The notes beneath the pieces are model-generated. The model saw only the letters and a program-made list of their open reading frames with translations, searched no databases and was not told the origin of the DNA. A stretch of 64,000 bases of DNA from Anastatus disparis (lineage: Eukaryota; Arthropoda; Insecta; Hymenoptera; Eupelmidae). Of the stretch, positions 24,401-35,657 are shown in pieces. Each line of letters starts with the position of its first letter. The stretch's first letter is position 1. Location: contig JAFFSR010000264.1 in the NCBI GenBank assembly GCA_017163975.1, forward strand, positions 4,349,501 through 4,413,500, given 5' to 3'. The position numbers and the translations under genes were made by a program.

Positions 24401-26645
24401 TGCATAAAATGAGTTACAATCGTCTGCTTTGTAAGCAGGAAATTTTTAGAGCCACAATTCTCATTATTACAAAAATTAAAGCTTAAAAATTATAAAATAT
24501 TTATCAATTGATTAATCTTAAATTATTCATAATTTTATAAGAAATTAAACTAAAGCTAAAGTTTTTAAATCTATCAAATAATTTTAAAGATGAGGAAAAG
24601 TCAAATGTTCAATTGATTATATTATTGTTTTATTTTGATAATGTAAACATATTACTTCACTATTTACTTAGATGATGTCTGGTGAAGATTACAAAAAAGA
24701 ATTACCATTTCGTGGATACTACTATTTCAATCATACTGGGACGCCTATATTTGAATGCGTCTTTTTTGCGAATGCAATATTAGGTATGATAGGTTGTAGC
24801 ACTATTGCTGCTGCAACGAGCTTTAGTTTAATTGCAACAATACACGGAGCTGCTAAATTTTATATTGTTCAACAAGATTTTCAATCTATTAGTTCATCAG
24901 AATGGGTTTTAAGTGAAAAGCTTACCAAATGTGTACAACGACATCAAGAATGTATTAGGTAATATATTGATATATTGTCACTTAAAAAAAATAATGTGCA
25001 ATACCCGATTAAAAATCGTGCCATATATAATTGTATACGAATGTATAAACATTATATGAACATAATGTTTATACATTTAAATAATATATGAATATCTATG
25101 ATAATATTAAATTATATATCGTCATATTCGAATCATGGTATTACATAAACATAACTAATATGTCATCTAATATTAACACTATCAATAAAATAAGATTCAG
25201 ATAATTATGTATGATAATATACATTAATTTGTAATTAGTAATATGAATTAATTTAATGAATAGAATTTCTTCTTAATGAAGACTCATTACTTTTTAGCAG
25301 TAGTTATGATTAGGCGAATAAGAAGACTATTTATTTATAAAAATAATGATTAATTATTTTTTTAAATTCAGATTTGCAGAGGCAGTTGAGAAGGTTATAA
25401 GCTACATAGCATTAGCACAATTTATGATAAGTACTGGTCTTCTATGTTTTGCTGGATTTCAATTAACAACGGTATTGTACATTTAATACGGCAATGACAC
25501 TTTTGGTATACTCAAGTTTTTCTTATGAAATTTATTATCATGGATTATGATTAATTATTATTAGATGCTGGAAGATAAAGCGCGTTTAACGAAATATTGG
25601 ACGTTTTTACAGTCTGCAATAATGGAATTGTTTATATTTAGTTATAGCGGTCAATGTTTGAAGACTGAGGTAATTTTTATTTACTTTCAACAGATTAATG
25701 TATTTCTAATATGTGTACATGGCATAACAATAGATTTTCTTTACTTTACCGTTTCCAAGAGTTTTTTTTTCATTTGAATAAGCATTAATTAACACGAACT
25801 GACGTTTTATTTAAAGTAATATTTTATTCATATGAAACAGAGCGAAAATGTTGCAGAGTATGTTTATTCAAGTAATTGGATTGGAATTTTTTCACCCACC
25901 AGTATTCAATTAGTTGTTATGCGAGCTCGAAAGCCATGTACTATTACAGCGGGAAAGTTTTACGATATGTCTTTAGAATCATTTTTAAAGGTATAATATT
26001 TTATTTTTTTTCGACTCAATTATGAGTTGAATATCTATTTTTAATTAATCAAAGATTTGAAATTTTTTTAAGATAAGTTTCAAGCAAGTAGTAACATCCG
26101 CTGGTTAACAAATTAGTATTTAATAGAACAGTTAATGCTGGATTGTTTGTAATTTTAAATAATGTCATCCTTTTAGAACGAAAATGTCGTGTGTAATGAA
26201 AGTTTTTAAAATTGTAGCCTATCATTAACTTATTTAAAAGTTAAGAAATATTCGTAAATAATTGGATTTGCAGATTCATTATAATAACATAATAACTTTA
26301 TATTTCAGTAACAATCAATATTTAAATTTATATTTTTTCGAGTATTTATAGAAAAAACGGTATTCTTTACTATTTATAGATGAGAAATTATAAAATATTT
26401 ATAAAAAAAGTCAAATAAACTAGACGTAATTTGTTCATATAACGAAAAATATTGATCTTTATTTTGAAAAAATTACTCTGAGATATAATTCTAAATCAAT
26501 AAGCATTTTCTTAACTAAAATCAGTAGATTATCATATATTTAAATAACATTAACTAATAATTAATAATATTAACATCTCTTATAGGTTTTAAGTTCGTCA
26601 TTTTCATATTTTACGGTACTACTAGCAATGCAAGAGGAACAGTAG
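21489..26645 (+). CDS. Odorant receptor, insect 7tm_6 family (complete, six coding exons)
   Basis: Exons are 21489-21965, 24672-24958, 25372-25471, 25565-25669, 25841-25990 and 26586-26645. Each intron is bounded by GT and AG and the frame closes exactly, giving about 392 residues, normal for the family. The protein is an inverted seven-helix membrane subunit; by family knowledge it acts with the co-receptor Orco in sensory neuron dendrites as an odorant-gated cation channel. Visible helices include YLAIVIIFLITFGTISES (exon 1), IFECVFFANAILGMIG and TSFSLIATIHGA (exon 2), and FMISTGLLCFAGFQLTT (exon 3). The conserved tail reads AEYVYSSNWIG, VVMRARKPCTITAGKFY, MSLESFLK and SSFSYFTVLLA. The ATG lies two bases after an acceptor (ttttag), and a 22-nt candidate leader exon sits at 21392-21413, so the 5' UTR is probably spliced. 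Intron 1 (2.7 kb) holds several MITEs. No lesion seen. The ligand cannot be inferred. Confidence 0.92.
22019..22190. repeat. 71-bp duplication and short foldback in receptor intron 1
   Basis: The phrase ttcagaaaataataaaatt and the following gtattttatactac occur at 22019 and again at 22090. A reverse-complement copy, gtggtataaaatacatta, follows at about 22175-22192, so the block is part tandem, part inverted repeat. Confidence 0.5.
22480..22566. mobile_element. Mini-foldback element, copy 1
   Basis: The sequence tttttgatactgcgtgcgta followed by aaattgcat pairs with atgcaattttatgcagtcaa near its right end. A second copy with the same left phrase lies at 28025-28115. Confidence 0.5.
22750..23420. 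mobile_element. 671-bp foldback element in receptor intron 1
   Basis: The left end ttacaagaagagtgcattgc and right end gcaatgtgctctccttgtta are inverted copies. Pairing continues inward through tttgggtctcgg, attcgatccgacgctcg / cgagcgttggaccgaat, and ctgttttgtta / taacaaaacag. Nearly the whole element is a palindrome with a loop of about 50 bp near 23070. No coding capacity. Confidence 0.85.
23957..24124. mobile_element. 168-bp palindromic MITE in receptor intron 1
   Basis: The left gcaccctgatagtagct... pairs along its length with the right ...taactactgccagggtgc. The central segments gctagtctttcta / tagaaagactagc are exact complements. Confidence 0.8.
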
Positions 26646-26666
26646 GCCAAAACGGTAATTTGTTAA

Positions 26667-26690
26667 AATAAAGTTAATAATTTAAATAAA
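26667..26690 (+). other. Polyadenylation signals of the odorant receptor gene
   Basis: Two AATAAA hexamers lie at 26667-26672 and 26685-26690, 22 and 40 bases past the stop codon. They are in the expected position for a short 3' UTR. Confidence 0.55.
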
Positions 26691-26699
26691 TCACTGTTA

Positions 26700-28420
26700 T
26701 TTATGTACGTTTATATCGCAGAGTAAAAATAATTATTTAATTTTAAATAAATTAAATTAAATTAATAGGATTATTATGTAATGTACAAACAATATTTTTT
26801 TATTTTTCGGACTTATTGAAAATCCTTTCATAGAAATATGGTTCTAATTTTTTCATTAATAAATTTTTTTATAAAAAAAATTATTTGTAATTTAAAAATT
26901 TATTTTAAATCTTTCTTTAGAAATTTTTATTTTTGTGTGTAATAATGTTTTACTATAAGGAGCTTGGTGTATTATGTTTTAATGATAAGCAAATATATTA
27001 TATTTTACTGCTACAAAAATTTCTTCATTATTTACAAATTTTTTGGAACAAGATAATCAACAGATTGAGGAAAAGTCATCTATATTGCAATGTTTGCCGA
27101 ATTTTCGAAGTCGAGAAAAACTCTTGGGTAGAATAAAGAGAATAGTATTAATAAGATTAATTCGTTATTTGAATATGAGTTTAACGTTGATACCATAGGT
27201 TGAAACCAAAATCATTAGGTTTAAATGTAGTAAAGTGGAGCAACATGTCATACTTGAGGGAAAAAATTTATACAAATTAATTTACCAAAGAATATAATAA
27301 TCTTTTAAATAAATAGAAAAAAAGCATATTTTGTGTCATCATCGCGAAAACTGAAGCATTTCGTTCCTCAATCTTCGCAGGACACCGTTAAAACGTGCTA
27401 GTCTGTGAATTAGCGTTGATACGTGCTGCTCCTTGCAAGATCATCAAAATGTTATTCTCTTTGCTATAAATAATGCACAACGTGCTAGTATTCGTTAGAA
27501 ATGTAAAAAGAACTAATGTTTACTTAAAAATCAAAACGTGCTACTATTTGATATATGATGGTACAAGTGTTAGTGCAAGAATCATGAAAGTATTATAAAT
27601 CTTTTATCCAAGAGCTATTATAAAGATTAAAAAGAATGCATAATTTGAACGTTTCAATTAAAACGTAAATTATCATTAAAGCTAGAAATCTTTACTTATT
27701 CACCTTGAACATTATCAACTTCTATAAAAAGAAGGCCACGGCAAGGATTTGCTGTTCTTTAATAATGGTCTTACCATCTGATCACAAATATGTAAGACCT
27801 TGGAAAAAAAATAAACACCTTAACCAAGCCTTTTGAATAAAAAATTAAGAAAATTGTAATTGCCAAATTCATCCAGAGGAGTAGATTCAAATCTAATATA
27901 GTATTTTTCGATACTAATGCGTTAAATTAAATAATCGTGGGATTGTTATGCACGAGGGTCGGTGAAGCCAGTTCGAGTGTTATTTCAATTTCACAGGTAT
28001 TTATAATTTGAGCACTTATATCGAACAATATTTTTTGGCACTGAGTGCGTAAAATTGCACGTTAAGGATTTGGTGACGTTGCATAAAATATAATTTTACG
28101 CACGTTGTGTCAAAACAACTATTAATCATGAGAATGAACTTTAGAGTGGGGAAAAAATATTACATATTTGGGTATTATTTTTTCATCAAATGGTTTTTTA
28201 ATTGCTCTGACGATTTTATAACTAAATAGAAGCCGGTTTTTGGTATTATTTAGCCGGAATCTTTAAAGATATTAATGTGAATTGGACTACAGCGATTAGA
28301 ACTATTCCAAACTATAATTGCTTGTCTTATACACGACTAGTATATGAGTTTTAACCATACTTATAAATTAAATTAAGAGCAGACGATTTTCAATAAAAAA
28401 TTGCCACAGCTGCCTCGATA
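26700..28420. other. AT-rich spacer with a second mini-foldback copy
   Basis: No gene is supported. A copy of the mini-foldback seen at 22480 occurs at about 28025-28115 (tttttggcactgagtgcgta ... acgcacgttgtgtcaaaa). An acgtgcta phrase recurs near 27392, 27480 and 27535 without clear structure. Confidence 0.45.
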
Positions 28421-28424
28421 CACC

Positions 28425-28690
28425 TTCGGATACAAAAGTGCCGGAAATGACGTCATTTCAAAAAAATGTGCGAAAAACGACACCATTTCACAGAAAAATG
28501 CCATTTTGCAAATATCGTGAAAAAAATTAAATGTGAAATGGCACATTTTGCTACTCTTCTAGAATATGGCGTCTTTTTCGACACTTAATCTCAAAAGGCA
28601 TCGTTTTCGGTACCTTTTTTGAAGTGGTGTCGTTTTTGGCACCTTTTATATAATGGTGTCATCTTTTTCCGAACCAACGATGTATAAAAT
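28425..28690. repeat. Cluster of TGGYGTCRTTTTYGGYACC-like motifs in both orientations
   Basis: Variants of tggtgtcgtttttggcacc occur near 28560, 28595, 28627 and 28655 on the plus strand. Reverse-complement variants (gtgcgaaaaacgacaccatt, gtgccggaaatgacgtcat) occur near 28440 and 28470. The block has no open frame and probably derives from a foldback element with subterminal repeats. Confidence 0.5.
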
Positions 28691-29169
28691 CGAAAGACGT
28701 GATATTTTTTAAACAGCAATAACATTCGTAAAATTTTAATTTACTATGAGAAGTTTTTAATTTTTATAAAAATTACTACTACTTTATGAATGCTGCATTA
28801 AAATGACAAAAATTTCTTTTATATTACTGAAGCTTCATAAAAGTTTGTTACTGTTTTTTTTCTGATAAGTTTAATTTTTTTATTGATACTATATTCTCTC
28901 TAATCATTGTAAAATGCCTTATTCCTGAAAAACTAAATAATAAATAATAAAAAAAATTATTCAAAATTTTTCTACATATTGTTAAGTGTCAAAAAAATTG
29001 TTAAGTGTCAATAAAACTGTTAACATACAGTTTACATTTTATATTATTCTTACTAATTATATTGTAGCAGTATTAGTATAGTAAGTTATTATTGATTTTT
29101 GTTGAAGTTATTGAATCTCATACTAAATCTCATGAAATTAAAAATCAATCAATTAATTAAAATATTCAT

Positions 29170-29640
29170 AGCCATATGAACTCTCTCCTCCCCGTTTCTC
29201 CCATCCCCCTCCTTCCAATCGCATCACTAGACGACAATGCTGCTCTCAATACAAAAAGGAGCGAGACATATAGCAATTACATCAGTTACACAGTTCATAC
29301 ACATTCATTCCTCTATTCACACTCAGAGCACTCAAAGCATTCACTAACTGATTCCTTCCGTTCATGTACCTTGTACAATTCCGGACCAAATGATTCATCT
29401 CATGGATATTCTCACATCATTCGTTTTTTGGATAAACGTTAATTCCCTTATCAAATAGATGATAATGAGTACTCGTATGATGTGACATAATGCGATTCAC
29501 CATACATATGGCTCCTCTGTATTGGATTGTATTTTTAAACCACGGGTGATATGAGAAGAAACCATAATATCTGGTATATCTACAATCCTTAAGTCCCCCA
29601 TCATAATCTCTGATCACCACCACATCTCTACCCGACCCCG
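29170..29640 (-). pseudogene. 3' end relic of a non-LTR retrotransposon ORF
   Basis: The minus-strand reading gives FSYHPWFKN, RGAICMVNRIMSHHTSTHYH and LFDKGINVYPKNE, a TGA stop, then in the same frame CENIHEMNHLVRNCTRY followed by an R..N.L pattern. This matches the C-terminal Cys-His module after the RNase H region in R1/Jockey-type elements (R(l)(r)xGHTSTxxHL, then C..E...HLl..C..Y). The in-frame stop and absence of upstream domains make it a dead fragment. Confidence 0.6.
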
Positions 29641-29692
29641 GTCCCTGTAGAACAGGAGCAACGTCGAGTAATCAATCGCATCTATATCAATA

Positions 29693-31499
29693 CGTTTGCT
29701 TGGAGGAAAAAAAGGACACGTCAAATTATAGTTGAAAAACCGGACACGTCAAATTATTCTTGAAGAACCGGACACGTCAAATTATTGCAGAAAAACCGGA
29801 CACGTCAAAAAGCATTTTTTTTTTAAATTTTTAGTTGGTACTACTGATTTTAAATGAAAAATTTATAAATATGATAAGTAAGAATTCTTTTGATGTTTTT
29901 TTGATCGCTGATTGGAAATTTGAGGCCAAATAAAGATTATGTCATTTGTCAAAGAATGCATATAGCTTACTAAAAGCATTATTTAAATGAATTCAAATAA
30001 TAAATTCATTTAAAAAAATAACTCACCATTGACAATCAGGAATAAACAATTTGAAATTATTAAAAATGATTGTCAGAGTTTATAATTTCTATGGTAAGTC
30101 AATCCTCCATTAAAATTATAATTAAAGAATAAACTTTGCTCGATTATTGTTTTTGTCTTTAGATTTTTTCTCAATGAATGTACAAACATATAAAATAATT
30201 TATTTTCTTACTGAAATCAAATTTATTTTTATTTTACTAATCAATCAATGAATAATTAAACATTTAAATAAAATATTAATTAATAATAATTTTTAAATAC
30301 ACAATTATTACCTTACATATAAAAGAAATTTTTATTAATAACCCTGGTAGAAATTTGAACATTAAAAATGGTGTAAACAACAATTTATGACCATTTTCAA
30401 TACTAATATTTTGTCATGTCAATATTGGCGAATAAATGGCAATTTTTTGCTGAATCTGCAGAGCTCAAATTCTTTGGTATATTGGTTAGCATCTTATAGG
30501 CAAAAAATGCTAATATAAAAATGTTGTTAAAAATTTTTGTATTTAGCCAAAAAAATACGCATTTTAAGTAAACGGAGAGAAAAAATCAGTAACAGCTATC
30601 TAAAAATTAGGTAAACTGTGGACAACTTTTTTTGACTAGTTATATAACTTTTTAGTAATGAGTCCTTAATTTTTCAGATCATAGGTAAAATCATAACCTC
30701 ACTTTTGCCACGTGGCGAGAAAATATAGATTAGTATTTATTCACATTCCTTCGTCAATGTTTATTTTTATTGGAATTTATAAAAATAAAAATAATATTAA
30801 ATTTTATTAAAATAAAAATATGAAACGCAGTACGAAACGAGTATAAAAATATCGTTTTTTAAAATAATAAATGGAAAATTTTATTAATCGTTTAAAAATA
30901 ACCTCTAACAATCCGATCACAACTCAAAATATACGCGCGAATATATTAACAAAAGTGATTCTATTAATGATTAATGATAACTTTCAAGAAAAAACCTTAA
31001 ATGATTCTTAATAGTAATCAATTAGAGCACAATTTGATAGACTCTACTGTTAACTATCTATATTCAAATAATAGTGGATCAGATACAACATTTTATTAGC
31101 ATTTTTTAGCACTATGAAGGTTGAAAAAAACGTTTCATATTAGTTCAAATAATGGCCATAAAACATTCCCATTTTCTGCTCTTCACTTTAAAGAAATGGC
31201 CATAAAATGGTAGAAAAAACGTTTCATTTTCTACCAGGGAAGTAATAAGAAAAAATTTTCATTGATTATTTTTTTTGTGCAATCATGTTGAATTATTTTA
31301 TTTTTACGAAAAAGAATTTATAATTGTATGAAGTTTTTTTTAAATCAGTAGTACCAACTCAAAATTTAAAAAAAAAATGCTTTTTAACGTGTCCGGTTTT
31401 TCTACAATAATTTGACGTGTCCGGTTCTTCAAGAATAATTTGACGTGTCCGGGTTTTCTACAATAATTTAACGTGTCCTTTTTTTCCTCCAAGCAAACG
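29693..31499. mobile_element. 1.8-kb non-autonomous DNA transposon with 28-bp subterminal repeats
   Basis: The ends cgtttgcttggagg and cctccaagcaaacg are exact inverted copies. Inside each end are four copies of a 28-bp unit containing ggacacgtcaaattat (left at 29714, 29742, 29770 and 29798; the right mirrors it at about 31380-31480), followed by a paired aatttttagttggtactact stretch. The interior is AT-rich without a transposase frame and contains a second nested inverted pair bounded by ccctggtagaaa / tttctaccaggg (about 30343-31242). Terminal repeats are about 150 bp. Superfamily not determined. It lies immediately left of F-box copy A. Confidence 0.85.
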
Positions 31500-31790
31500 A
31501 TTTAGACCCTGATAATTAAAATTTTTAGTATTTATTTATGAATGGAAAAAATACATGAGAAATCTTGCGATTGTTCAATTCAATTAAGCTAATCTATTAA
31601 CAACAAAGAATATAACAAGTGCACCACATGAATCATATATTAAAACAGCAAACTTTGGAAACTTCCAATTTTATTAATACGAAAAGATGGCCGTATGATA
31701 AAGCGCAAATCCATGGTCCTGACGTAAAGGCGTTCTTTTCCAATATGCCGAAATCACCCAACTGGAAAACCCCGCCCTTTGCGCAATAGC

Positions 31791-31798
31791 TATATAAG
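31791..31798 (+). promoter_or_regulatory. TATA box of F-box gene copy A
   Basis: TATATAAG lies 80 bp before the ATG, preceded by a GC-rich ccccgccctttgcgc. The whole stretch is identical in copy B (TATA at 44879-44886). A start site about 30 bp downstream would leave a leader of roughly 55 bases. Inferred by position and sequence. Confidence 0.5.
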
Positions 31799-31877
31799 TA
31801 GTGATGAGGTTGAGAGTCAAAACACTTTTAGCTCTGCAGTTGTCCTGTGTAACACTGCAACAGCTGAATCCATCGCC

Positions 31878-32369
31878 ATGAACGCCCTAATGAAACTGTT
31901 CTCCTTTCTCGGCTTCAAAAGCCAGAAAGTTGACTTTCTAAAAGACCTTCCCATAGAAATATCTCAAAAAATCCTTTCCAACTTAGGCTCCCAGTCATTA
32001 ATGAATGCAGCTCTAGTATCACGACAATGGCTATCAGTAGCTAAATCAACATCCTGCTTCCGTAAAAATATTCGCCACAATATTCGACGAAAAAATCGTA
32101 AGCTCTCCTTAGTAATGCCACCTCCAAAACCAGTATCTCTTTCACATTGTAAATCATTCATTACCGTACCGCCATCGACCTTAATCACGTGCTCAAAACG
32201 CTATTACAACAATCTCCCAACATACCAAATGTCCAAACCATCCATTGCCGTACCGACATCCAACTTCACCACGTGCCCTCAACGCTTTTACAATCCCTTA
32301 CCTTACCAAAAGACCAAACGAGCAATTAGTAAACTTCCAACTAAGCGACCAATTAGTCTTAGATTTTAG
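31878..32369 (+). CDS. Small F-box protein, copy A (intronless)
   Basis: The start chosen is the ATG at 31878 (context catcgccATGA), which gives 163 residues; the frame is also open upstream but without an earlier ATG. Residues about 18-60 form an F-box: DFLKDLPIEISQKILSNL, then AALVSRQWLSVAK, with the Leu-Pro and Trp expected of the family. By family knowledge F-box proteins bind Skp1 and bring substrates to SCF ubiquitin ligases. The rest is a basic, Pro/Ser-rich tail with two diverged internal repeats (LITCSKRYYNNLPTYQ and FTTCPQRFYNPLPYQ), ending RPISLRF. No leucine-rich, WD or other substrate-binding domain is seen, so the target is unknown. The second copy lies 13 kb away in the same orientation. 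Confidence 0.75.
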   Translation: MNALMKLFSFLGFKSQKVDFLKDLPIEISQKILSNLGSQSLMNAALVSRQWLSVAKSTSCFRKNIRHNIRRKNRKLSLVMPPPKPVSLSHCKSFITVPPSTLITCSKRYYNNLPTYQMSKPSIAVPTSNFTTCPQRFYNPLPYQKTKRAISKLPTKRPISLRF

Positions 32370-32454
32370 ATAAGCAACTGACTATGTGACTCTGACTATA
32401 CTAGCTACTAGTAAATATATTATTAGTTATAGGTTGTATTTCTAGTTAGTCTAA

Positions 32455-33101
32455 TACGGAAGCCTGTAAGGCTCACCTCCGTACTGTGTCGCTAGTAGCG
32501 TACTTTTCTGCTATGCGTGGACTTGTAACAGATAGGCTACGTGTAGGAGATAGGCTACGTATAACACGTACACAAGTAGTATTTAGATTTTTTATGAGCG
32601 ATTGAAGGATGTAATAATTCGCAATAATAAAAGTATTATTTAATTATAATATTTTATTAATTAATAATAATTTTGTAATTTTTTTGATAAACATAACCTG
32701 TAAGAAATATGATGTATTTTAGAGATGCAGAGTTCTATTATTATTTGTAGTCTATCTGTTACAAGTCCACGCATAGCAGAAAAGTACGCTACTAGGCTAC
32801 TAGCGACACAGTACGGAGGTGAGCCCTACAGGCTTTCATACAAAATTATTTTAGATGCATATACTTCAAATAAATAAATAAAAAAGTATTTAATTACTTC
32901 TATTTTCATTTAATGACTAAATATTTTTATTATTTTGAATATTACATCCTTCAATCGCTCATAAAAAATCTAAATACTACTTGTGTACGTGTTATACGTA
33001 GCCTATCTCCTACACGTAGCCTATCTGTTACAAGTCCACGCATAGCAGAAAAGTACGCTACTAGCGACATAGTACGGAGGTGAGCCTTACAGGCTTCCGT
33101 A
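32455..33101. mobile_element. 647-bp transposon with 180-bp inverted repeats, inserted in copy A only
   Basis: The ends tacggaagcctgtaaggctc and its reverse complement extend inward for about 180 bp with almost perfect pairing. Copy B has the uninterrupted site agttagtctaacgatcg at 45542-45558, so this is a real insertion. The duplicated target reads tagtctaa (8 bp; 6 bp if the terminal TA belongs to the element). An 8-bp duplication would fit hAT. A third, internal copy of the right end lies at 32745-32845, so the element is itself rearranged. No coding frame. Confidence 0.9.
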
Positions 33102-33710
33102 GTCTAACGATCGACTAAAACTATAATGTTTCATCAATAGAATTAGTCTTTAATGTTAATAGTTATAAAAACATGCGTAAGTCTGACTAAGTATAGATTT
33201 AACTACCTTTAGTAATTAATGATGTTTATATATTACTAACGATTAGTTTATAGCATCGTATGATTAATAGCTTCGAAAGCATAAATAAATTATACGCGTT
33301 AAGTTATTATATTCGATTGTAATAGTGGGACATACTTGGCTTGTGAAAGATTAATATGTATGCGGTGATAATTGTTTCCAGCTAACCTGTCATATGCACA
33401 TCTAGATATAGTAAGCTTTCTATATAAACAAAAGAAATTTTTTAAATTTATACAGAAATTTACTATATGTATGGTGATTTTGCCCGTATATGCATATTGC
33501 AATTTTATACGAAATCAAGTGTGTCCAAAAATTAAAATTGGATGCAATAATTTTACTAATACAACATTTATTACTCTCGACAAGTTTTGCAGATACACTA
33601 ACTGCTAGTTAGCAAATTTGAAACAAGTCAATTCTAATTTTAGTATCTTCATCGATTATAATATGCTACGATACAGAATTTTAAGCCTGCAGATTTTAAA
33701 CAACTGAATT

Positions 33711-34032
33711 TTTCTTCTTCTTCTTGTTTTAATGGTCGTTGATTCTTTTTACTTGATTCCGATGTATCACAATTCATATGTATTTGTTCCCTCGATGTCG
33801 ATAATGTAGATTTCCTCATAGGAGTAGTAGTAGTCAATTAGCTAAGTGTAAATTATTAATTATAATTTGATTTTTGCCCAGGGGGACTTTTGAAAAAGTT
33901 TTTCGTGATCTCCGGGTTTCTTCCCCCGGAAAAAAAGAAAAACTAATTTTTCTAAATTTTGCCCGGGGAATCGATCCCCGATCCACTAGAGCGTAAGCCA
34001 AGAGCCTTAACCCATGCACTACCACCGCTCAT
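33711..34032 (-). mobile_element. tRNA-derived SINE, 322 bp, inserted in copy A only
   Basis: It is flanked by a 10-bp duplication, caactgaatt (33701-33710, 34033-34042); copy B has the empty site near 46186. On the minus strand it begins gagcggtggtagtgcatggg (A-box-like) followed by gatcgattccccg (B-box-like T arm), then a body of about 220 bp. It ends in a GAA-repeat tail (plus-strand ttcttcttcttc). The long minus-strand open frame across it is chance. Confidence 0.85.
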
Positions 34033-34849
34033 CAACTGAATTAGGTGAAAAATTCCACGATTGTCAGCCTTTTTATGTAACGGCTGAAAAGGTCGTATCA
34101 TTGAATTGGAATCAAATTGAGAGATAAATAAAACTACATAAACGGCCTAAGGTTGTTATCCACTAATCAAGATGCCAATCAATTATGAGAAGAAAACTAC
34201 AAAAAAAGTAAAATATCCATATTCCTAATTACATTCTCAAATAGAATGTAATTCAGTTTTATTTACATTAGAATGTAAATAAACAGCATGATAGGTAACG
34301 AAAAGGTGCATGCTAATTACTTTCCTTTGAGTAAAGTGTGTAATCCATGAATTACAAAAAAGAAAGACATACCTTGCTTCCATGAAGCATGAAGTATATA
34401 TATGGGACATTTCATGTGAACTCACCTAACAAAAAAATTTAATTCGGTGAAAATCAGTGAAAAGCTTCCATTTGATACCCAAAAAACACAAAAAAATTTT
34501 CAGAGGTCTAGGTCAAAAGTATAAAGAGTAATGTGTAATAAAAAATTGAGTTTTCAAAATTTTTTGTAAAATTACCAACTTAATTATTATTTTACTCAAA
34601 AACTAAGAGGTGCAGAGAATTACTCATTAAGACATTTCTTATTCCAAATTGAGAGTAGAGGCTACAAAATTTTTATGAATCACAGAATTGCTATTTTCTG
34701 ATTGGTTCATTTATTACTTTCATGTAATTTTCAATTGCTCGAGTTCGGCCAGGTTGATGTCACTCATTAAGAACTATTTTGTTTCTTCTGATAACATTTT
34801 GAAGTAAGCTTTTGCTCTACTTGGGTAAACTATTAGGGGAAGAGCTATA

Positions 34850-35657
34850 CACTGAGAGAAATCCTATAATAAATATAACTATAGATTGTATTAAAAATAA
34901 CTATATTATATAGTACGAGTGGGACATTTCTGCGTTATAATAAAAATTACTATATTACATAGTACAATTTATGAAAACAGATATGTAGAAAAAAATTTTT
35001 TTTTTTGTACCCGAAATTTGTCATTGCAATTTTTTAATTTCATTTAATATATTAATTTAAATTTTATTAATCAATTTTATAATAATAAATTACCTAAGAA
35101 AAAAACGGACCTGAAGTGGAGTCGAACCCGGGACCTCGAGACTGAAAAGCGTGAACGTTACCGACTGCGCCATTACGACATGTTACTTATAAAATTTCGA
35201 ATCGTCTACATATGTTACACAACTATACTTTCAATTTGGTAGAAAATTTTGAGGTTAGAAATAAATTTACAGATCATCGACTCGACATTACTATTTGAAA
35301 TAGTAAAATTTATTATATTCATAATAAAATTTATTATATGCATAATGAAATTTATTATATGCATAATAAAATTTATTATTTTTATAACATTAATTCCAAC
35401 ATAAGATATCAAATATTTTTAATCTGTCATAACAAATTTTACTATAGCATAATTTTTACTATGTAATATAGCAATTTTTCTAATAAGATATAGTTTCATT
35501 TCTTAAACGATTGTTGCCAACCTTATCAAATTTATAGTAATATTTGTTATAAATGTAATAAAAATCGTTATAATGCAGAAATGTCCCAGCTCTTCTATAA
35601 AATATAGTAATTTTTATTACTATCTATAACTTAAGTTATAATCTATTTTTCTCAGTG
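34850..35657. mobile_element. 808-bp MITE with TA target containing a tRNA-like segment
   Basis: The termini cactgagagaaat and attttttctcagtg (inverted) abut TA at 34848-34849 and 35658-35659. Inner segments pair over about 120 bp (gtgggacatttctgc / gcagaaatgtccca, taatataactatag and others). The middle carries a tRNA-like head at 35101-35190. No coding frame. Confidence 0.75.
35101..35190 (-). other. tRNA-like Pol III promoter head (SINE relic)
   Basis: On the minus strand tggcgcagtcgg matches an A box and gggttcgactcc matches a B box, separated by about 40 bases. The T stem pairs poorly (only two clear pairs next to the loop) and the acceptor ends do not pair, so this is not a working tRNA gene. 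Confidence 0.55.

Larger units (their letters stand above)
31509..34440. repeat. Segmental duplication, copy A (partner 44722-46430)
   Basis: From ctgataattaaaattttta onward this segment matches 44722-46430 in the same orientation at near-identity, over promoter, F-box gene and flanks. Relative to copy B it has about 128 extra bases at about 31565-31690, a 647-bp transposon (32455-33101) and a 322-bp SINE (33711-34032), and lacks about 40 bp near 33630. Homology fades beyond about 34400. Confidence 0.9.

Noticed and set aside
31964..32188. Minus-strand frame within F-box copy A (and its twin in copy B)
   Set aside because: Antisense shadow of the F-box coding sequence; conserved only because the segments are near-identical.
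33299..33608. Short frames conserved between copies A (33299-33608) and B (45743-46052)
   Set aside because: Conservation is explained by the recent segmental duplication; no domain or initiation context.
33711..35190. True tRNA genes at the tRNA-like segments (33960-34030, 35101-35190, also 44287-44375)
   Set aside because: A and B boxes are present but acceptor and T stems do not pair properly; they are SINE heads or relics.
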